Shown in pieces: positions 8,970 to 17,860 of a DNA stretch of 64,000 nt; position 1 is the first letter of the stretch, and every line of letters begins with the position of its first letter. The position numbers and the translations under genes are program-made. Below the pieces are notes generated by a model. The model made no database searches. It had not been told where the DNA came from and worked only from the letters and a program-made list of their open reading frames with translations. Source of the stretch: Alteribacter populi (lineage in GTDB: Bacteria > Bacillota > Bacilli > Bacillales > Salisediminibacteriaceae); the NCBI RefSeq assembly GCF_002352765.1, contig NZ_KZ293963.1:1634368-1698367 (forward strand), given 5' to 3'.

Positions 8970-10040
8970 TTATGTAATCGAATCAGTAGATTGGAATAAA
9001 TGAGATTCAATCGATTGGATATGCTTTACTGCTTCTTTCGTCGGTTTAGGTGAAGCTTCATATAAATCAATGATTTCATCGAGTTCCAACCTTCCGTTAT
9101 CATTTTCCATTAAAAGCTCAAGGCCTAAGTAATGAAGAGCAGCTGACCATACTTTTGTATCTAGTGGTATAGGAGCCTTTGGATACAAGGCAAATAAATA
9201 ATGCCACCAGACTTGCATAACCATTTCGACTAATGTTGGGCTCTCCTGGCCTAGGCGTCCGTCTAAAACTTGTGCTACTTCATTTCCAAAGCGTTCGTGA
9301 AATACATCTTCTAATTCTGTTATATGTATCGTATATGTATCGCCAAACTTATGTACAACAAAACTTCCTTCTATGTTCATATCTTTCATCATTTGGAGCA
9401 CGTAGCTTTTTAATACAGGGTCATTTTCTTTCTCTCGTAAAAAAGCACGATATGCTTCGACGACCTTTTCCGTGTTAACTTGGCTTAGCTTTTTCAACGC
9501 TCCCCATTGCTGATTTGCGTCTCCTTGTTCTAATATTTCGATCCATTCATCTGGAGAACTGAACTGATCAAGGGTCTCTTCTTCTTCTGCGACATCAATT
9601 TGATGATGCGATGTCATTTGCCGTGAAAATTCAAGGAGTTGGTAAAAAGATTCGGCCATTTGCGGCGGCAATTTATCCTCTTCCATAACGGATTCTAGCA
9701 TCATTACGACTTCTTCGTATTTTCCTAATTGAACTAGTAGGGAGACATATACTTGGAGAACTTCATAATACTGACCAATGCCTTCTTTTAACATTGCTTC
9801 ACAATGCGTCTTCGCCTCATCCAGTCGGTTCAGCTCAATATTTGTTATTACAAGGCCATACCTTGCCTGTGGATGCGTGGGTTCCAACTCGGTTGATTGT
9901 TGGAAATATTGAAGGGCATCATAGTGCTTTTTTTCTTTTAATGCCGCCATCCCCTTATCCACAAGTCTCGCCACTAAGCCTGGAAACATAATGACGTTGT
10001 CGTGATGACCCTTTTTCTCATTTCCCATTCCACGTGCCAC
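8970..10040 (-). CDS. ysoA: TPR-repeat protein YsoA-like
   Basis: A 356-residue soluble protein. Its N-terminal half contains tetratricopeptide helices, for example the block around ALKEKKHYDALQYFQQSTEL (about 33-52), PQARYGLVITNIELNRLDEA and YVSLLVQLGKYEEV. The C-terminal half lacks a recognisable domain. TPR proteins usually mediate protein contacts; the partner is unknown. The identification rests on position directly upstream of tig, where B. subtilis has ysoA, plus similar length and TPR content. The first residues MARGMGNEKKGH leave room for an alternative start at Met5. Confidence 0.75.
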   Translation of the reverse strand: MARGMGNEKKGHHDNVIMFPGLVARLVDKGMAALKEKKHYDALQYFQQSTELEPTHPQARYGLVITNIELNRLDEAKTHCEAMLKEGIGQYYEVLQVYVSLLVQLGKYEEVVMMLESVMEEDKLPPQMAESFYQLLEFSRQMTSHHQIDVAEEEETLDQFSSPDEWIEILEQGDANQQWGALKKLSQVNTEKVVEAYRAFLREKENDPVLKSYVLQMMKDMNIEGSFVVHKFGDTYTIHITELEDVFHERFGNEVAQVLDGRLGQESPTLVEMVMQVWWHYLFALYPKAPIPLDTKVWSAALHYLGLELLMENDNGRLELDEIIDLYEASPKPTKEAVKHIQSIESHLFQSTDSIT

Positions 10041-10209
10041 CTTTTTGTCAAGTGCGGATTATTACCTTTCAGTTTATCAATTTAAAAAGCGAAAAACAAA
10101 TAATTCTTTAATAAGATAGAGGTTTTTAAATCTCGTTGAATATTGGTTTATTTGTAGCACCATCGATATCCGACTCAAGTCAGACGGTATATTAATCATA
10201 ACCGATATA

Positions 10210-10251
10210 CGAAAAGCCTCGAGGCGTTTTGTATCGTCTCGAGGCTTTTCG
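10210..10251 (-). terminator. terminator after the tRNA-Gly/tRNA-Arg pair
   Basis: A 14-bp perfect stem CGAAAAGCCTCGAG / CTCGAGGCTTTTCG with a 14-base loop, T-rich on both strands. It lies about 30 bases after the tRNA-Arg 3' end. Confidence 0.8.
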
Positions 10252-10282
10252 TATTTATGTACGTTTATAATTATCGCTTTAA

Positions 10283-10359
<77 letters not shown>

Positions 10360-10361
10360 TC

Positions 10362-10435
10362 TGGAGCGGGTGATGGGAATCGAACCCACATCATCAGCTT
10401 GGAAGGCTGAGGTTTTACCACTAAACTACACCCGC
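10362..10435 (-). tRNA. tRNA-Gly (anticodon UCC)
   Basis: A 74-base cloverleaf with acceptor GCGGGTG / CACCCGC, anticodon loop CTTCCAA giving UCC (reads GGA), T-loop GTTCGATTC and an encoded CCA. It is two bases upstream of tRNA-Arg. The pair lies where B. subtilis carries the ilv-leu operon between ysoA and ysnB. Confidence 0.97.
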
Positions 10436-10566
10436 ATCAACTATATTAATTTTGCGATGCGACAATAACTAATATAGCTGATTATCAAAGAAAAGTCAAC
10501 AGATTTTTTTCAAAAAGCTGTTCTTGTAAAGGTTGTTGATATTTGAGCTTTGAAAGACGCTTAAAA

Positions 10567-10600
10567 ACAGCAAGACATTGAAACGTGGGTTTTTTACTCT
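10567..10600. repeat. repeat family D, degraded copy
   Basis: The block CAGCAAGACATTGAAACGTG followed by GGTTTTTTACTCT matches the 3' half of the family D copies at 46438 and 57371. Like those, it lies just beyond the 3' end of a minus-strand gene (ysnB). Confidence 0.55.
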
Positions 10601-10627
10601 TAAAAAAGCCATTCAAAAACATCAATA

Positions 10628-11137
10628 CTATCTTTGGAATGTTTCACCTAACTCTTTCACTTCTTCTCCTTCAAGAGAATAAAAGGTGACGTCTGCTTTT
10701 TCTGCAGTAATATCTGCAATGACATAAGTACCCACTGTTACTTGCCTTGGAAGTCGGATGCTTCCGGGATTAATAAAAACCATTCCATCTTCCGTAAATG
10801 CGGTGGGGACGTGGGAGTGTCCGAAGCAAATCACATCTGCATTGCTTTCTTCGCCTTTGTATTTAAGTTGGAGTGAGGACATTTTCACGTTTAAGAGGTG
10901 GCCGTGGCCTGCAAAGAAACGAACGCCTGCTGTTTCTTCTACGATTTCCTCAGGAAAATCTTTATAAAAATCACAATTTCCCTTCACTGTTTTTACACCT
11001 GATAATTCTGGTGATCCCGGTTCGATTTCAGAGTCTCCACAGTGAATCATAATATCCACTTCTTCTTGATGGCGGTCGATCACTTGCTTTAATTCCTCTC
11101 GCCACCCATGACTATCACTAACAATTAATGCCTTCAA
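10628..11137 (-). CDS. ysnB: YfcE/YsnB-family metallophosphoesterase
   Basis: A calcineurin-like phosphoesterase of about 169 residues. Metal-binding motifs are visible: DSHG near the N-terminus, HCGDSE, GNCD, GHGH and GHSHVP, the standard order for binuclear metal enzymes of this family. I chose the TTG at 11137 because GGGGG sits 8 bases before it; a TTG at 11152 lies within that site. The gene follows rdgB directly, as in B. subtilis. The physiological substrate is not known to me; YfcE-type enzymes hydrolyse model phosphodiesters. Confidence 0.9.
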   Translation of the reverse strand: MKALIVSDSHGWREELKQVIDRHQEEVDIMIHCGDSEIEPGSPELSGVKTVKGNCDFYKDFPEEIVEETAGVRFFAGHGHLLNVKMSSLQLKYKGEESNADVICFGHSHVPTAFTEDGMVFINPGSIRLPRQVTVGTYVIADITAEKADVTFYSLEGEEVKELGETFQR

Positions 11138-11153
11138 GTTTTCTACCCCCAAT

Positions 11154-11759
11154 TTAGTGGTTTAGGAGTGAGTCCCATTGGTTGTCTAATTGTGTTAAGG
11201 CGTTTGCGCGATGGCTGATTTCGTTTTTCTCCTCTCGAGTCAACTCCGCCATCATTTTATTTTTGGACGGAACGTAAAACAGAGGGTCATAACCAAATCC
11301 GTGCTCTCCTTTTTTTTCTTCTGCAATTTTTCCTTCACACGTTCCTCTGAAAACAGATGAATTAGTTCCAGGAAGGTATACCGCTAAAACACATACAAAC
11401 CTGGCTGTCCTCTCTTCTCCCGGTACACCTTTTAGTTCACGTAAAAGCTTTTCATTATTTGCCTGATCACTTTTCATATTCCCTGCATATCGGGCGGAAT
11501 AAACACCAGGGGCTCCGTTTAAAGCATCCACTTCTAGGCCGGAGTCGTCAGCAATGACTGGCTTACCTAAAGCTTTACCGATCGTTTCTGCTTTTTTTAT
11601 TGCATTGTCTTCAAATGTTTCACCATCTTCTACGACATCGTCTAGCTCTTCCACATCGAGCAAGGAAGTAACCTGAATACTTCTCTTTTCAAAAAAAGCT
11701 TGAAATTCTTTGACCTTACCAGGATTTTTAGTCGCAATTATGACTTCTCTCACGCTCAT
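11154..11759 (-). CDS. rdgB: XTP/dITP diphosphatase (RdgB/HAM1 family)
   Basis: A 201-residue house-cleaning pyrophosphatase that converts non-canonical purine triphosphates (XTP, dITP/ITP) to monophosphates. Family motifs are present: ATKNPGKVKEF at residues 9-19, DDSGLEVDAL around 72-81 and GFGYDPLFYVP around 149-159. The start overlaps the rph stop by four bases (ATGA), so translation is coupled with RNase PH. The B. subtilis counterpart is ysnA. Length and motif spacing are normal. Confidence 0.96.
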   Translation of the reverse strand: MSVREVIIATKNPGKVKEFQAFFEKRSIQVTSLLDVEELDDVVEDGETFEDNAIKKAETIGKALGKPVIADDSGLEVDALNGAPGVYSARYAGNMKSDQANNEKLLRELKGVPGEERTARFVCVLAVYLPGTNSSVFRGTCEGKIAEEKKGEHGFGYDPLFYVPSKNKMMAELTREEKNEISHRANALTQLDNQWDSLLNH

Positions 11760-12523
11760 TGTTCTGACTCCTTTTTGAAAACAGGATCTTCAATATGAAG
11801 AGCGGCATCCCCTAGTGTTTCTTTTTGCAAGACAAACAGTTCTTTTAGTCCTTTTTCAGCTAAATCAAGCATGTCGTTTAATTGACTTCTTGAGAATGTT
11901 GCTTCTTCTCCGGTTCCTTGAATCTCTACATATTCACCTTTTCCGGTTAAAATCACATTCATATCAACTTCGGCTTTAGAATCTTCAGTGTAATTCAAGT
12001 CCAAGATCGAGCCTTGATTCGAATCTACGCCAACAGAAACGGCTGCTAAGTATTCTTTTACCGGAAATTCTTTAAACATTTTTTGTGTCATTCCTTTTTG
12101 AAACGCGAGACACATTGCGACAAATGCTCCTGTAACGGAGGCTGTGCGAGTCCCACCATCTGCTTGGATCACGTCACAGTCAATCCAAACCGTTCTTTCA
12201 CCAATGACATCAAGGTTAACAACTGAACGAAGGGCACGTCCAATGAGACGTTGAATTTCCATTGTTCTTCCAGAAAGTTTTCCTTTGGAAGATTCACGAA
12301 TGTTTCGTTGTTCAGTTGCTCGTGGAAGCATGGAATATTCAGCAGTAATCCAACCTTTTCCCTGACCTCTCATAAATGGGGGAACCCTGTCTTCTATACT
12401 AGCGGAGCAAATCACTTTCGTATCCCCAAAAGAGATCAAAACAGAACCTTCTGGGTGTTTTATGTAGTTTGCTTCTATCTTTACATTACGCAATTCATCG
12501 TTTTGTCGACCATCAACACGCAT
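11756..12523 (-). CDS. rph: ribonuclease PH
   Basis: A 255-residue phosphate-dependent 3' exoribonuclease that trims tRNA 3' ends. It opens with MRVDGRQNDELR, has the typical GSVLISFGDTKVICSA strand and the conserved RGQGKGWITAEYSMLPRAT region (about 51-69), plus IDCDVIQADGGTRTAS. Length fits the short RNase PH class. It heads the rph-rdgB-ysnB operon. Its upstream neighbour gerM is separated by a terminator. Confidence 0.97.
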   Translation of the reverse strand: MRVDGRQNDELRNVKIEANYIKHPEGSVLISFGDTKVICSASIEDRVPPFMRGQGKGWITAEYSMLPRATEQRNIRESSKGKLSGRTMEIQRLIGRALRSVVNLDVIGERTVWIDCDVIQADGGTRTASVTGAFVAMCLAFQKGMTQKMFKEFPVKEYLAAVSVGVDSNQGSILDLNYTEDSKAEVDMNVILTGKGEYVEIQGTGEEATFSRSQLNDMLDLAEKGLKELFVLQKETLGDAALHIEDPVFKKESEQ

Positions 12524-12669
12524 CTAACCACTCCTGACTTATTGTTACCTATAGCGAGCGTTCAAATCAGAGCAGCAAGTGCTTCTCAAATCTCTTCGAA
12601 CAACTCTTTTAGCATTAACTTTCCTTACTATGTATACTCTTTACTTACGTGTCACAATTAAAAGATAAA

Positions 12670-12692
12670 GAGGTGGCTTGAAACGCCACCCC
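12670..12692 (-). terminator. terminator after gerM
   Basis: A GGTGGC / GCCACC stem with the loop GTTTCAA, followed on the minus strand by TCTTTATCTTTT. It separates gerM from the rph operon. Confidence 0.75.
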
Positions 12693-12742
12693 CTTATGAT
12701 AATCGTTTCTGTATCCAAATTCAAATCAATTCGTGATTAGAT

Positions 12743-13921
12743 TTAGTATTTTCCAGTGTTCACTGTGACGGGTCTTGTAACCGGTTCTGTAATCGTTTCA
12801 CCTGAACTCACCATCAATTGATCATCATGCTCATCTACTTCAATGGCGACTTGTTCAACCTCTTCTTGTTCAGTTAACGAAAGAACAAGCATATTGACTA
12901 CATGCTCTGATAGTGCCGTGCCTTCTAATTGGCTTAACAATCCATCGTTAAAGTTTAGCGTTACTGTACCGTCCCGATATGAAGGCTCCTCAACTAGCTC
13001 TGCTTCATTTCTAAAGTCAGTTAAAAGTGACGTTAACATATCAGGTCCTTTTAACAGTTCATCTACAACTGCCGTATAGGTGTCATCAGTTGAAGATACA
13101 CGGCGAGTAACCGGAACGTAGTAAGTTTGATCTTCATTCTGAGAAAGGAAATATACAGTGACTGGCTTCGTATTTGAAAGATCACTTAAGTCACCCGTTT
13201 CAAGGTTGATGCCATGGGAACGTGTATACCCTTCTGCCACAGGTGTCCCATTTTGTGGCATCACTTCTTGCTCCTCTCCGCCAATTTTAATTTGCACACG
13301 ATCAATATCATCGAATTGGGTCAATGTCCACGTAACCGACTGTAAGATTTTCAACTCATCTTCAGCACGGTATTCTTCAAAATCAGAAGAAAAGTCAACG
13401 ACCGCTACACCCTCTTCTGTAATATTAGCATCAAGAACTTCTGTACCTGAAGGTAATACTGCTTGAAAACCATTTGGCAAAAGTTCCGTAACTGGCCCGT
13501 CTTTAACTAAATAAGCCATCGATTGAAGGACATCACTTTCTGAACTTGGCAAATCTAAGGCTTGCGGCGTCACCATTCCGTTTTTATCCATTAAGTAAAG
13601 CTCAAGCATGGCTGTCTCTTCAGCAGTTTCACCTTTGTCTTCACCCTCTACGGCAGTGCCACCTTTTTCTTCAGTCTCTTCCGCCACTTCCTCGTCCCCA
13701 TTTAACTCTTGTTCTAATTCTTCTTCCAATTCCTCATCTAATCCTTCAAATAGCTCTTCGTCCATTTCTTCTTCAAGTCCTAACTCTTCCTCATCCTCCA
13801 CATATTGCGGCGGATCTACTTCCTCTAAAGTTTCTTGCGCCTCATCTACTGATCCGCAAGCTGCAAGGACAGCTGCTGACAGTAGTAGCATCCACCATGA
13901 TTTTCGTATTCGATGAAGCAT
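12743..13921 (-). CDS. gerM: sporulation/germination lipoprotein GerM
   Basis: A 392-residue lipoprotein with lipobox LAAC (Cys at about 22). After a strongly acidic segment (about 29-100, mostly Glu/Asp with runs such as EEELEEELEQEL) come two GerMN domains (about 105-235 and 250-380). In B. subtilis GerM acts in the outer forespore membrane during engulfment and in germination. GGAGGG precedes the ATG. The acidic linker is longer and more charged than I recall for B. subtilis, compatible with a salt-adapted cell surface. Position between rph and racE agrees with B. subtilis. Confidence 0.94.
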   Translation of the reverse strand: MLHRIRKSWWMLLLSAAVLAACGSVDEAQETLEEVDPPQYVEDEEELGLEEEMDEELFEGLDEELEEELEQELNGDEEVAEETEEKGGTAVEGEDKGETAEETAMLELYLMDKNGMVTPQALDLPSSESDVLQSMAYLVKDGPVTELLPNGFQAVLPSGTEVLDANITEEGVAVVDFSSDFEEYRAEDELKILQSVTWTLTQFDDIDRVQIKIGGEEQEVMPQNGTPVAEGYTRSHGINLETGDLSDLSNTKPVTVYFLSQNEDQTYYVPVTRRVSSTDDTYTAVVDELLKGPDMLTSLLTDFRNEAELVEEPSYRDGTVTLNFNDGLLSQLEGTALSEHVVNMLVLSLTEQEEVEQVAIEVDEHDDQLMVSSGETITEPVTRPVTVNTGKY

Positions 13922-13997
13922 ACTTTTCCCTCCTCAGGCAGTTTGTACTATCATATATACGAGCCCCAACTCGTTTTAGACCAACTTGTTTTATATC

Positions 13998-14028
13998 AAA
14001 TTGTGCGGGGACTGTCCCCGCACAATTT
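13998..14028. repeat. GGGGAC-T-GTCCCC palindrome, copy 1
   Basis: A perfect inverted repeat with 15-bp arms (AAATTGTGCGGGGAC) around a single T. A related hairpin with the core GGGGGACTGTCCCCC lies at 22458-22490. It is upstream of gerM and resembles REP-type palindromes. Confidence 0.8.
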
Positions 14029-14235
14029 AAAGACGGTTGTTGGTATTGTGATTCGCTTTCGGTGGACGCTTTCCGCGGGCATGGCCTCAGCTAATCGATA
14101 TGGAGCCTATCTTCGGATTTCTGAAGGCTAATTTGCATTTCACCCGAATATCGGTGATATGCAAAAATCAGTTGGCGGTGAGCTTGAGAAAGTACACCGC
14201 CCGACAGACAACCTCATCAATCATATTTGCTAAGT
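14029..14235. other. non-coding stretch between gerM and racE
   Basis: Contains a fragment shared with repeat family A (GACGCTTTCCGCGGGC followed by ATGGCCTCAGC, about 14065-14093). I see no gene or clear promoter. Confidence 0.4.
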
Positions 14236-14280
14236 AAAAACGGTCCCAATTATCGAATGCCGATAATTGGAACCGTTTTT
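14236..14280 (-). terminator. terminator after racE
   Basis: Long hairpin with arms AAAAACGGTcCCAATTATCG and CGATAATTGGaACCGTTTTT (one mismatch) around a six-base loop. T-runs flank both sides, so it can work in either direction. Confidence 0.85.
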
Positions 14281-14322
14281 TTCTTAATTAGAGACTGTTT
14301 TGCCCCAGCCTCCTCTTTTTAT

Positions 14323-15135
14323 TTATTCTTTGATACTGTTTGTAAGACTAATTTCGTGGACGACTTCTACCGAGATTGATAACCACTGATTGGCAATATT
14401 TTTAAATGTTTCACTCGGTCCTGTTGAGTAGAACTGATGCTTTGGCTTGCGATCACCTGTATATAACAGGTCATTATGATAGAGGAGTGCACTCACTTCT
14501 CGAGCGGTTTCATCGCCTGAGCAAATGACCTTGATGTCCTCACCGACAACTTTTTGAATTACACTCTCAAGAAGCGGATAATGAGTACAGCCTAAAATCA
14601 GACTGTCGATACCAGTTTCAACGATCGGTTCGAGGGTCTCCGCCACTACCTTTTCAGCAACCTCTCCAGTAATAATCCCTTTTTCTACAAGAGGAACGAA
14701 TCTCGGACAAGGAAGACTCTCTACCCTCACTTTATCATGAATGCTTAAAAGCGCTTTTTCATACGCTTTGCTTAAAATTGTCCCTACTGTTCCGATTACT
14801 CCTACGTGATCATTCTCCGTCACTTTTAAAGCTGCAATAGCCCCGGGATGGATAACACCGATCACAGGTATAGAAAGTCTTTGCTTCGCCTCTTCTAATA
14901 CGACCGCTGTAGCCGTATTACAAGCAATAACGAGCATCTTCACGTCATTACGAAGCAAATAATCAATCATTTCCCATGTGTAGGTTCGAACTTCTTCAAC
15001 ATGTCTGGGGCCATAAGGGCACCGTGCAGTATCCCCAATATAAATAACTTCTTCTTTCGGTAATTGGCGTAGCAATTCAGAGACTACAGTTAGCCCACCT
15101 ACCCCTGAATCAATTACGCCTATTGGTTTTTTCAA
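14323..15135 (-). CDS. racE: glutamate racemase
   Basis: A 270-residue cytosolic racemase that makes D-glutamate for peptidoglycan (and poly-gamma-glutamate in some Bacillus). The two catalytic cysteines are seen in ACNTAT (Cys72) and LGCTHYP (about Cys183), with Asp9 in IDSGVGG and the DTARCPYG substrate loop. Length matches RacE/MurI (about 270). It lies between gerM and a MarR regulator as in B. subtilis, which is why the symbol racE is preferred to murI. Confidence 0.96.
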   Translation of the reverse strand: MKKPIGVIDSGVGGLTVVSELLRQLPKEEVIYIGDTARCPYGPRHVEEVRTYTWEMIDYLLRNDVKMLVIACNTATAVVLEEAKQRLSIPVIGVIHPGAIAALKVTENDHVGVIGTVGTILSKAYEKALLSIHDKVRVESLPCPRFVPLVEKGIITGEVAEKVVAETLEPIVETGIDSLILGCTHYPLLESVIQKVVGEDIKVICSGDETAREVSALLYHNDLLYTGDRKPKHQFYSTGPSETFKNIANQWLSISVEVVHEISLTNSIKE

Positions 15136-15208
15136 AACTGATAATCCTTCTTTCTCTCATTAGCTCTCGTTCAATCACTAAGTTATTCTAATTTTAAAAA
15201 CTCTTTAA

Positions 15209-15312
15209 GAGGATGTTCAAAAACCGCTAAAAATAGCTGTCGTACCTCTTCGTTGGCTCACTTCTCCGCCTCGACCTAATCGGCTCTTTTTATGCTCCTT
15301 TTGAACACGCAC
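15209..15312. repeat. MITE-like repeat family C, inverted copy
   Basis: About 100 bases bounded by GGATGTTCAAAAA and TTTTGAACACGCAC. Its reverse complement matches 30342-30490: both have a GTTCAAAA end, GAGCATAAAAAGAGCCGA, a GAGGC segment, AGGTACGAC, GCTATTT and a TTTTTGAACATCC end. No coding capacity. It separates racE from the MarR gene. Confidence 0.8.
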
Positions 15313-15338
15313 TTTAAAAAGTTGTTGCTCTTTGTTTT

Positions 15339-15806
15339 TTAGAATGACTTCCATGTTTTAGCATCTTTTTTCATTTCGTCAAAAAGATAAGTTAAACTAC
15401 GATCCAAGAAGTCTACTTGTTCTGGTGAAAAATCGTCTAGAATTCCTTGTAAATAAGCTTGCCTCTGATTGATTACTTCTTTAATAATTGTCGCACCTTT
15501 ATCTAATAAGTGAATTCTCACAACTCGACGGTCATTAGAATCTTTCACTCGCTCAACTAATTCATTTTTTTCCATACGATCAACGAGATCTGTCGTTGTA
15601 CTGCACGCTAAATACATTTTTGAGGACAATTCACCGATTGTCATATCACCATATTCATGAAGCCATTGAAGCGCGACAAATTGAGGAGGAGTGATCGGAA
15701 ATTCGTTAAGAATCTCTCTCCCTTTTTGTTTGACAATGTCGGCAATCATTCGTAAAGATTTTTCAATTTGAGCGACTTGCTGTGTATTCATTGTTTGTTC
15801 TGGCAT
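15339..15806 (-). CDS. ysmB: MarR-family transcriptional regulator (YsmB-like)
   Basis: A 155-residue winged-helix regulator. The MarR core is clear: MTIGELSSKMYLACSTTTDL (about 74-93, recognition helix) followed by the wing VERVKDSNDRRVVRIHLLDKG. An N-terminal helix and a long C-terminal helix form the usual dimer interface. The effector and targets are unknown. Identification as YsmB rests on position next to racE in B. subtilis. A ribosome site GGAGGGGAAG precedes the ATG. Confidence 0.85.
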   Translation of the reverse strand: MPEQTMNTQQVAQIEKSLRMIADIVKQKGREILNEFPITPPQFVALQWLHEYGDMTIGELSSKMYLACSTTTDLVDRMEKNELVERVKDSNDRRVVRIHLLDKGATIIKEVINQRQAYLQGILDDFSPEQVDFLDRSLTYLFDEMKKDAKTWKSF

Positions 15807-16017
15807 TGTCTTCCCCTCCTAATGACCCTATCGGTCTTCTCAATTAATATCCCTTTTTCTTTATCATTATGTAAGAACCCTCTAGTTGATTAGGTCATAC
15901 GGTTTATTTTTTAAAACTATACATTACTCTTATTTTCTTAGTTTTTCTTCCTCTTTTCAAGTCTTTCTATCTAAAAGTTAGAATAAACTTTTAACCACAA
16001 ACCTGAACACGTCATTT
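15807..16017. other. intergenic region upstream of the MarR gene
   Basis: Should contain the ysmB promoter. It begins with CCTATCGGTCTTC and is otherwise AT-rich; no regulator site could be defined. Confidence 0.35.
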
Positions 16018-16050
16018 AAAAGCCTCTATAGCAAGGCTATAGAGGCTTTT
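16018..16050 (-). terminator. terminator after ptsI
   Basis: Perfect 14-bp stem AAAAGCCTCTATAG / CTATAGAGGCTTTT with a five-base loop, about 90 bases after the ptsI stop. It ends the ptsGHI transcript. Confidence 0.85.
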
Positions 16051-16138
16051 TTCAAGAAAGGAATAAGCAGACAATTACCTTTACAATGCTCTTCACAGCA
16101 AGTAAGGCTAAAAGCTGTTCTTTATTTAGGCGGCATAT

Positions 16139-17860
16139 TTATTTGTCAATGAAAGTCTCTTCAACAAGTGCTTTCACATCATCAGACGTTTGCATGTTAA
16201 GAGCTCTTTCAGCGACTTGTTCTGTTTCTTCCTTTGTCAATTGAGCAATTTGACTACGGGCAGGAAGAACAGATGTTGCGCTCATACTAAACTCGTCCAG
16301 GCCAAGACCGAGCAGAAGTGGGATAGCTACTTCATCTCCAGCCATTTCTCCACACATGCCGGCCCACTTACCCTCTTGGTGAGCAGCATCAATTACAGAC
16401 TTGACTAAACGAAGGATAGCTGGGTTGTATGGTTGGTACAAGTACGACACTTGTTCATTCATACGGTCAGCCGCCATCGTATATTGAATTAAATCATTCG
16501 TACCGATACTAAAAAAGTCGACTTCTTTTGCAAATGTATTCGCCATAACTGCAGTGGATGGAATTTCAACCATAATGCCCACTTCGATTTCATCACTTAC
16601 TTCTGTTCCACCTTCTTTTAGCTTCTCTTTCTCTTCAGAAAGCATTGCTTTTGCTTGACGGAACTCATCAAGTGTCGCAATCATCGGGAACATGATTTTC
16701 AAGTTACCAAACGCACTTGCTCGAAGAAGCGCCCGGAGTTGAGTTCGGAACATCTCGTCTTTTTCAAGACATAAACGAATCGCTCGGAATCCTAAGAATG
16801 GATTCATTTCCTTTGGCAAGTCCAAGTAAGGAAGCTCTTTATCTCCGCCGATATCTAACGTACGAATCACAACAGGCTTACCTTCCATATCTTCAACCAC
16901 TTTTTTATAAGCACTGAATTGTTCTTCTTCCGTCGGTAATTCATCACGGCCCATGTACAAGAACTCCGTACGGTATAATCCAATTCCTTCAGAACCGTTA
17001 TTTAGTACGCCCTCAAGGTCATTCGGTGTCCCGATATTCGCCGCAAGTTCCACGTGATGGCCATCTTTTGATTCAGTGGCTTCATCTACAAGCTTAGCCC
17101 ACTCTTTTTTCTTCTCAGCGAATTCGTCTTGTTTCATTTCATATGCTGCAATTTCTTCATCAGTTGGATCGACAATAACAGTTCCGTCGATTCCATCTAC
17201 AATCATCATCGTATCAAAATCTGCAGATGTTGTGACTTCTTTCGTTCCAACGACAGCCGGGATTTCCATCGAACGTGCCATAATTGCGGAGTGAGATGTT
17301 CTGCCTCCGATGTCAGTTGCGAAACCTTTTACAAACTCTCCATTTAACTGAGCTGTGTCAGATGGTGTTAAATCGTCAGCAATAATCACCACTTCTTCAT
17401 CAATCTCAGCAAGAGAAACCATTTTCACACCCAGAACATGAGCAAGTACACGTTTAGAAACGTCACGGATGTCAGCTGCACGCTCTTTCATATATTCGTT
17501 GTCCATGTTTTCAAACATAGAAACAAACATATCTGATACTTCTTTTACAGCAAAAGCAGCGTTTACTTTGTCATCTTTCACTTTCCCACGGATCGCATCA
17601 ACAAACTCAGGGTCACTTAAAACTAGGAGGTGAGCTGAGAAAATCTCAGCATGCTCCTCACCTAATTCGTTCTTCGTTTTTTCCTTAATTTTTTCCAGCT
17701 CTTCCTTGGAAGCAGCTAAAGCACTGTCCAGCTTTTCTTCTTCCGACGAGACATCCTCTATAGTCGTCTTTTCGACTGTAAGATCTGGTGTTTCAAGTCG
17801 GAAAGCTTTGGCAATGGCAATCCCGGAAGAGGCACCAATTCCTGTTAATGTTTGTGACAT
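16139..17860 (-). CDS. ptsI: PTS enzyme I (phosphoenolpyruvate-protein phosphotransferase)
   Basis: A 573-residue soluble enzyme that autophosphorylates from PEP and passes the phosphate to HPr. The active-site His190 lies in GGRTSHSAIMAR; the PEP-binding C-terminal barrel shows FRTEFLYMGRDELPTEEEQ-type sequence, GTNDLIQY and AGMCGEMAGD with the catalytic Cys. Length is the family norm. Its ATG shares a base with the ptsH stop (TAATG), so HPr and EI are co-translated. In B. subtilis the ptsGHI operon lies elsewhere. Confidence 0.98.
   Translation of the reverse strand: MSQTLTGIGASSGIAIAKAFRLETPDLTVEKTTIEDVSSEEEKLDSALAASKEELEKIKEKTKNELGEEHAEIFSAHLLVLSDPEFVDAIRGKVKDDKVNAAFAVKEVSDMFVSMFENMDNEYMKERAADIRDVSKRVLAHVLGVKMVSLAEIDEEVVIIADDLTPSDTAQLNGEFVKGFATDIGGRTSHSAIMARSMEIPAVVGTKEVTTSADFDTMMIVDGIDGTVIVDPTDEEIAAYEMKQDEFAEKKKEWAKLVDEATESKDGHHVELAANIGTPNDLEGVLNNGSEGIGLYRTEFLYMGRDELPTEEEQFSAYKKVVEDMEGKPVVIRTLDIGGDKELPYLDLPKEMNPFLGFRAIRLCLEKDEMFRTQLRALLRASAFGNLKIMFPMIATLDEFRQAKAMLSEEKEKLKEGGTEVSDEIEVGIMVEIPSTAVMANTFAKEVDFFSIGTNDLIQYTMAADRMNEQVSYLYQPYNPAILRLVKSVIDAAHQEGKWAGMCGEMAGDEVAIPLLLGLGLDEFSMSATSVLPARSQIAQLTKEETEQVAERALNMQTSDDVKALVEETFIDK

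Noticed and set aside
13546..14094. 182-codon plus-strand frame opposite gerM
   Set aside because: Low-complexity Leu/Pro-rich shadow of the acidic GerM linker on the other strand; no start signal.
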